Assembly: GCA_018265615.1 (NCBI GenBank) | Contig: JABLYX010000052.1 | Location: forward strand, 1-34,547 | Direction: 5' to 3' | Source: Lentisphaeria bacterium | GTDB taxonomy: Bacteria; Verrucomicrobiota; Lentisphaeria; Victivallales; Victivallaceae | Length of the DNA stretch: 34,547 nucleotides | Shown: piece after piece, positions 32,187 to 34,547 of the stretch | Position numbering within the stretch: position 1 is the stretch's first letter | How the letters are laid out: each line of letters begins with the position of its first letter | Made by a program: the position numbers and the translations under genes | Notes under the pieces: model-generated | The model's database searches: none | The model's input: only the letters and a program-made list of their open reading frames with translations | Told to the model about the DNA's origin: nothing

Positions 32187-32987
32187 TTACCTCAGCTGCT
32201 GCAGGAATTTTCTGGATTCGAGGAGCCCGAAGAGCCGTTCCGCGAGCTCCGCGTCGGAGCCCTCCCAGCTCTCGTGCGTGTTCGTGCTTTCGGGGGGGAA
32301 GATCCGCTTGACCTGGGTGGGAGAGCCGGAGAGCCCGTAGTGGTCCGGATCCGGATCGGCCATATCGTCGAGCGTGTACACCTTGATGTCGCGGCCGGCG
32401 GTTTCAAGCTTGCGCCGGAACGACGGCAGCCGCGGTTCGTAAATCCCTTTCTCCACGCAGACGAGGCAGGGCAGCCTGACCCGCACGGTTTCGATGTGCA
32501 GCGGCAGGTCAAGGTCGAGCATGATTTCATCGCCGCCGAGCTCGTGGATCTGTGAAACGCCCGCGACGTGGGGGATCCCGAGGAACTCCGCGAGCTCCGC
32601 CCCCACCTGCGCCGTGTCGCCGTCGGTGGTCTGCTTGCCGCAGATCACGAGGTCCGCGCCGCCCGCGGCCCTGATCCCCTGCGAAAGTGTATAGGCGGTC
32701 GCGAGCACGTCCGAACCGCCGAAGCGGCGGTCCGAAAAGAGCACGCCGTGGTCGACGCCCATCATGAACGCTTCGCGGATCACGCTTTCGGCCTGCGGCG
32801 GCCCCATTGTGACGACCGTGACCTCCGCGCCGTGCGACTGCTTGAAGCGCAGCGCGGTTTCGAGCGCATAGAGGTCGTACGGATTCATTTTTGATTCGAC
32901 GCCGTCGCGCTTGAGCACGCCGGTCTGCGGGTCGATTTCGACCTGGGCGGTTCCAGGAACCTGTTTGATGCATACCGTTATTTTCAT
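32187..32987 (-). CDS. etfB: Electron transfer flavoprotein beta subunit
   Basis: A 266-residue EtfB. It starts KITVCIKQVPGTAQVEIDPQ and has NPYDLYALETALRFK, a pattern common in Etf proteins of anaerobes, and the nucleotide-binding region GKQTTDGDTAQVGAELAEFL, where bifurcating Etf proteins hold their second FAD. The ATG at 32987 overlaps the larA stop as ATGA, with AGGTG as ribosome site; a GTG two codons earlier is less likely. It forms the heterodimer with the next gene's product. Confidence 0.94.
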   Translation of the reverse strand: MKITVCIKQVPGTAQVEIDPQTGVLKRDGVESKMNPYDLYALETALRFKQSHGAEVTVVTMGPPQAESVIREAFMMGVDHGVLFSDRRFGGSDVLATAYTLSQGIRAAGGADLVICGKQTTDGDTAQVGAELAEFLGIPHVAGVSQIHELGGDEIMLDLDLPLHIETVRVRLPCLVCVEKGIYEPRLPSFRRKLETAGRDIKVYTLDDMADPDPDHYGLSGSPTQVKRIFPPESTNTHESWEGSDAELAERLFGLLESRKFLQQLR

Positions 32988-34267
32988 AAACACCTGCTGG
33001 GTTTGACGATGACGGAGACTCCGTCGGGAATGACCGCGACCCTGGAGCGCGGCCCCGTGATTGCGAACGCCCGGGCGAGCGCCTCATCGAGCGTGGAGGC
33101 TGCGAGGAGGTGCATCTCTTCGAGCATGCGGTGGTCGCAGTCGCGCGTCACGATGATGACCTTCCGCTTGGAGAGGATGCGCGCGAGGATCTGGAACTCC
33201 CACTGGTCCGGTTCGGTACGGTCGCGCGGAATTGCCGCGACGCGCCGGAGCAGCGCTTCGGGTGAAGGAGCATCCGCGAGATTCCGGCGGAACGATTCGC
33301 CGCCGTGCCCGTCGGAGCAGGAGGCGGAGAGGATGATGACCCCGCCTTCGCGGCAGGCCGCCTCGCCCGCGGTCATGCCCTTGACCGCCTGATAGACGTT
33401 CTGGTCGAGCGGATACCCGCCGTTGCTCGTGACTACGATGTCGGCCTGCGGGACCTGGATCTCCGCGAACGAGCGCAGATAGTCGCAGCCGAGGCGGTGC
33501 GCTTCAGAGGCGTCGCCCGCGAATGCGCGCACGATTCTCTTTTCGCGGTCGATCACGACGTTCGCGATAAAGGCGAGCTTTGCGGCTTCGGCGGCGAAAA
33601 CCATGTCGCGGTGGATCGGGTTGTCCGCGAGGTTGCCGGTCCGCGCATGGAGGCTCTGGATGAATTCGGAGCAGTGGTTCGCCAGTACGGTTTCGCGCGA
33701 GGCGATGCCGGGCAGCACACTTTTGCGGCCGCCGGAGAAGCCGGCGAAGAAGTGCGGCTCGATGAACCCTTCCGCGAGCAGCAGCCCGGTTTCGGCGGCG
33801 AGGCGGTTCACGATGAGCGCGCCGCCGGAGGGCAGGGTGCCGAGCCGGAGCTGCATCGAGGCGTCCGCCGAGTCGTGGACGACGATCTTTTCGCGCTTGA
33901 CGATCTCTTCTCCGAACTTTGCAGCGAGTTCCCGCCGGGTGGTTCCGCGGTGGAATCCCGTTGCGATGAGGATCGTGACGTCGATGCCGGGGGAGCCCCG
34001 CCGCAGCCGTTCGAGCAGTTGCGGCACGATGAACCTGCTCGGCACGGGCCGGGTGTGGTCGCTGGCGATGATGACGGCCGAGCGCTTCCCCGCCGCGAGC
34101 TCTTCGAGGCGCGGTGAGCCGGCCGGGGAATCGAGGGCTTCGCGCACGGCCGCCGCCTGGTCCGCCGCCGCTTCGGGCAGTGAGGGCTCGAAGCAGCCGA
34201 GATAGTTTGCTTCATCGATTTCCGCGGAAATCGTGGTCCGGTCGTAGGGAACGCTGACGGTTATCAT
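32984..34267 (-). CDS. larA: Lactate racemase-like protein (LarA family, nickel-pincer enzyme)
   Basis: A 427-residue protein, close to the 424 residues of Lactobacillus plantarum LarA. Motifs are SDHTRPVPS, TGFHRGTT and HFFAGFSGGRKSVLPG. The spacing His, ten residues to Lys, then sixteen to His (HFF...RK...NH) equals that of LarA H174, K184 and H200, the residues that hold and bind the nickel-pincer cofactor, so the enzyme is probably active. Other LarA relatives racemise different 2-hydroxyacids, so lactate is inferred from the adjacent etfBA and dehydrogenase genes. The ATG at 34267 gives the family N-terminus; the ribosome site is weak. The cofactor genes larB, larC and larE are not in the window. 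Confidence 0.92.
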   Translation of the reverse strand: MITVSVPYDRTTISAEIDEANYLGCFEPSLPEAAADQAAAVREALDSPAGSPRLEELAAGKRSAVIIASDHTRPVPSRFIVPQLLERLRRGSPGIDVTILIATGFHRGTTRRELAAKFGEEIVKREKIVVHDSADASMQLRLGTLPSGGALIVNRLAAETGLLLAEGFIEPHFFAGFSGGRKSVLPGIASRETVLANHCSEFIQSLHARTGNLADNPIHRDMVFAAEAAKLAFIANVVIDREKRIVRAFAGDASEAHRLGCDYLRSFAEIQVPQADIVVTSNGGYPLDQNVYQAVKGMTAGEAACREGGVIILSASCSDGHGGESFRRNLADAPSPEALLRRVAAIPRDRTEPDQWEFQILARILSKRKVIIVTRDCDHRMLEEMHLLAASTLDEALARAFAITGPRSRVAVIPDGVSVIVKPSRCL

Positions 34268-34307
34268 ATTTCCATAATCGTTCGTTACGTTTGGGAGCAG
34301 TCTTGGA

Positions 34308-34336
34308 ACAATACAGGCCGAATCGCCAAATTGCAA
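34308..34336 (-). promoter_or_regulatory. Promoter of the larA-etfBA-lctD operon
   Basis: On the minus strand, -35 TTGCAA (34331-34336) and -10 TATTGT (34308-34313) have a 17-bp spacer. The leader would be about 35 nt. The match is moderate, so a regulator may be needed. Confidence 0.35.
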
Positions 34337-34500
34337 CTGTCCCCGCGATAATTTCCCGGATAATTTCAACTCATCGGCAGGCCGTTTCGCGCGGGCGGAG
34401 CTGCTTCACGATGCGTTTCTGGCGCAGGTTCGGCATCTTTCCGTCGCCTCAGCCGTTTTTTTGTTCGTCGGAATTCTTCCGATTATTTCTCGAAATCGGC

Positions 34501-34529
34501 TTGACAATCGTGTGAATCCGGCCCATAAT
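34501..34529 (+). promoter_or_regulatory. Strong outward promoter at the right edge
   Basis: Perfect -35 TTGACA (34501-34506) and -10 CATAAT (34524-34529) with a 17-bp spacer. Transcription would start close to an ATG at 34536 (ATGTTGTTC), at the edge of the window. The gene it serves lies outside. Confidence 0.55.
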
Positions 34530-34547
34530 TAAAACATGTTGTTCCTG

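Noticed and set aside
30598..32340. 580-codon plus-strand open frame opposite lctD and etfA
   Set aside because: Shadow frame caused by high GC at third positions; the opposite strand encodes textbook EtfA and a GlcD-type enzyme.
1..34547. CRISPR arrays, tRNA or rRNA genes, transposases, integrases, attachment sites
   Set aside because: No regularly spaced repeats, cloverleaf-like sequences or recombinase motifs were found on reading either strand.

Overview
The window looks like a chromosomal segment of a GC-rich Lentisphaerota bacterium (Victivallis-like). This is inferred mainly from two solitary prepilin-like proteins with the FTLIELLVVIAIIAILA head and an H-x9-DG motif near the C-terminus, each next to secreted proteins, and from a secreted glycosidase-like protein beside a regulator. 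No rRNA, tRNA, CRISPR array or insertion sequence was seen, so the taxonomic call stays an inference.

Positions 1-8440 form a surface-polysaccharide locus. On the minus strand are an ABC-2 permease (Wzm-like), an ATPase with a Wzt-type C-terminal sugar-binding domain, and an unfinished methyltransferase/coiled-coil protein that runs off the left edge. Divergently, the plus strand carries the complete dTDP-L-rhamnose pathway (rfbB, rfbA, rfbC, rfbD) followed by a family 2 glycosyltransferase. Together they suggest an ABC-exported, rhamnose-containing O-antigen-like glycan whose chain end may be methylated.

Positions 8445-11366 hold an AraC-type regulator divergent from a two-gene unit (ThuA-like protein and Gfo/Idh/MocA oxidoreductase). 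The intergenic gap has two opposed promoters and a 20-bp-period direct repeat that looks like the regulator's binding site. A 180-bp stretch rich in inverted repeats follows.

Positions 11592-18728 contain a minus-strand unit (flavinylated FMN-binding protein, pseudopilin, small exported protein) divergent from a small membrane protein. Further right are a YuiF/NhaC-like antiporter, glutamine-dependent NAD synthetase and a small anchored protein. The divergent gap carries two palindromes resembling DtxR/MntR metal-repressor boxes.

Positions 18926-28685 carry a protein with a PEP-CTERM-like tail, a 1289-residue secreted GH42-like protein, a pseudopilin and a GntR/LacI-type hybrid regulator, all on the minus strand. 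Divergent from them is a 1094-residue AIDA-repeat/FN3 protein that lacks both a signal peptide and an autotransporter barrel.

Positions 28761-34267 are one minus-strand operon: lactate racemase-like larA, etfB, etfA (with an N-terminal Fe-S segment), a GlcD/LctD-type FAD dehydrogenase, and two small paralogous secreted proteins. The first four match the parts of the electron-bifurcating lactate dehydrogenase system of anaerobes. A strong outward promoter closes the right edge.
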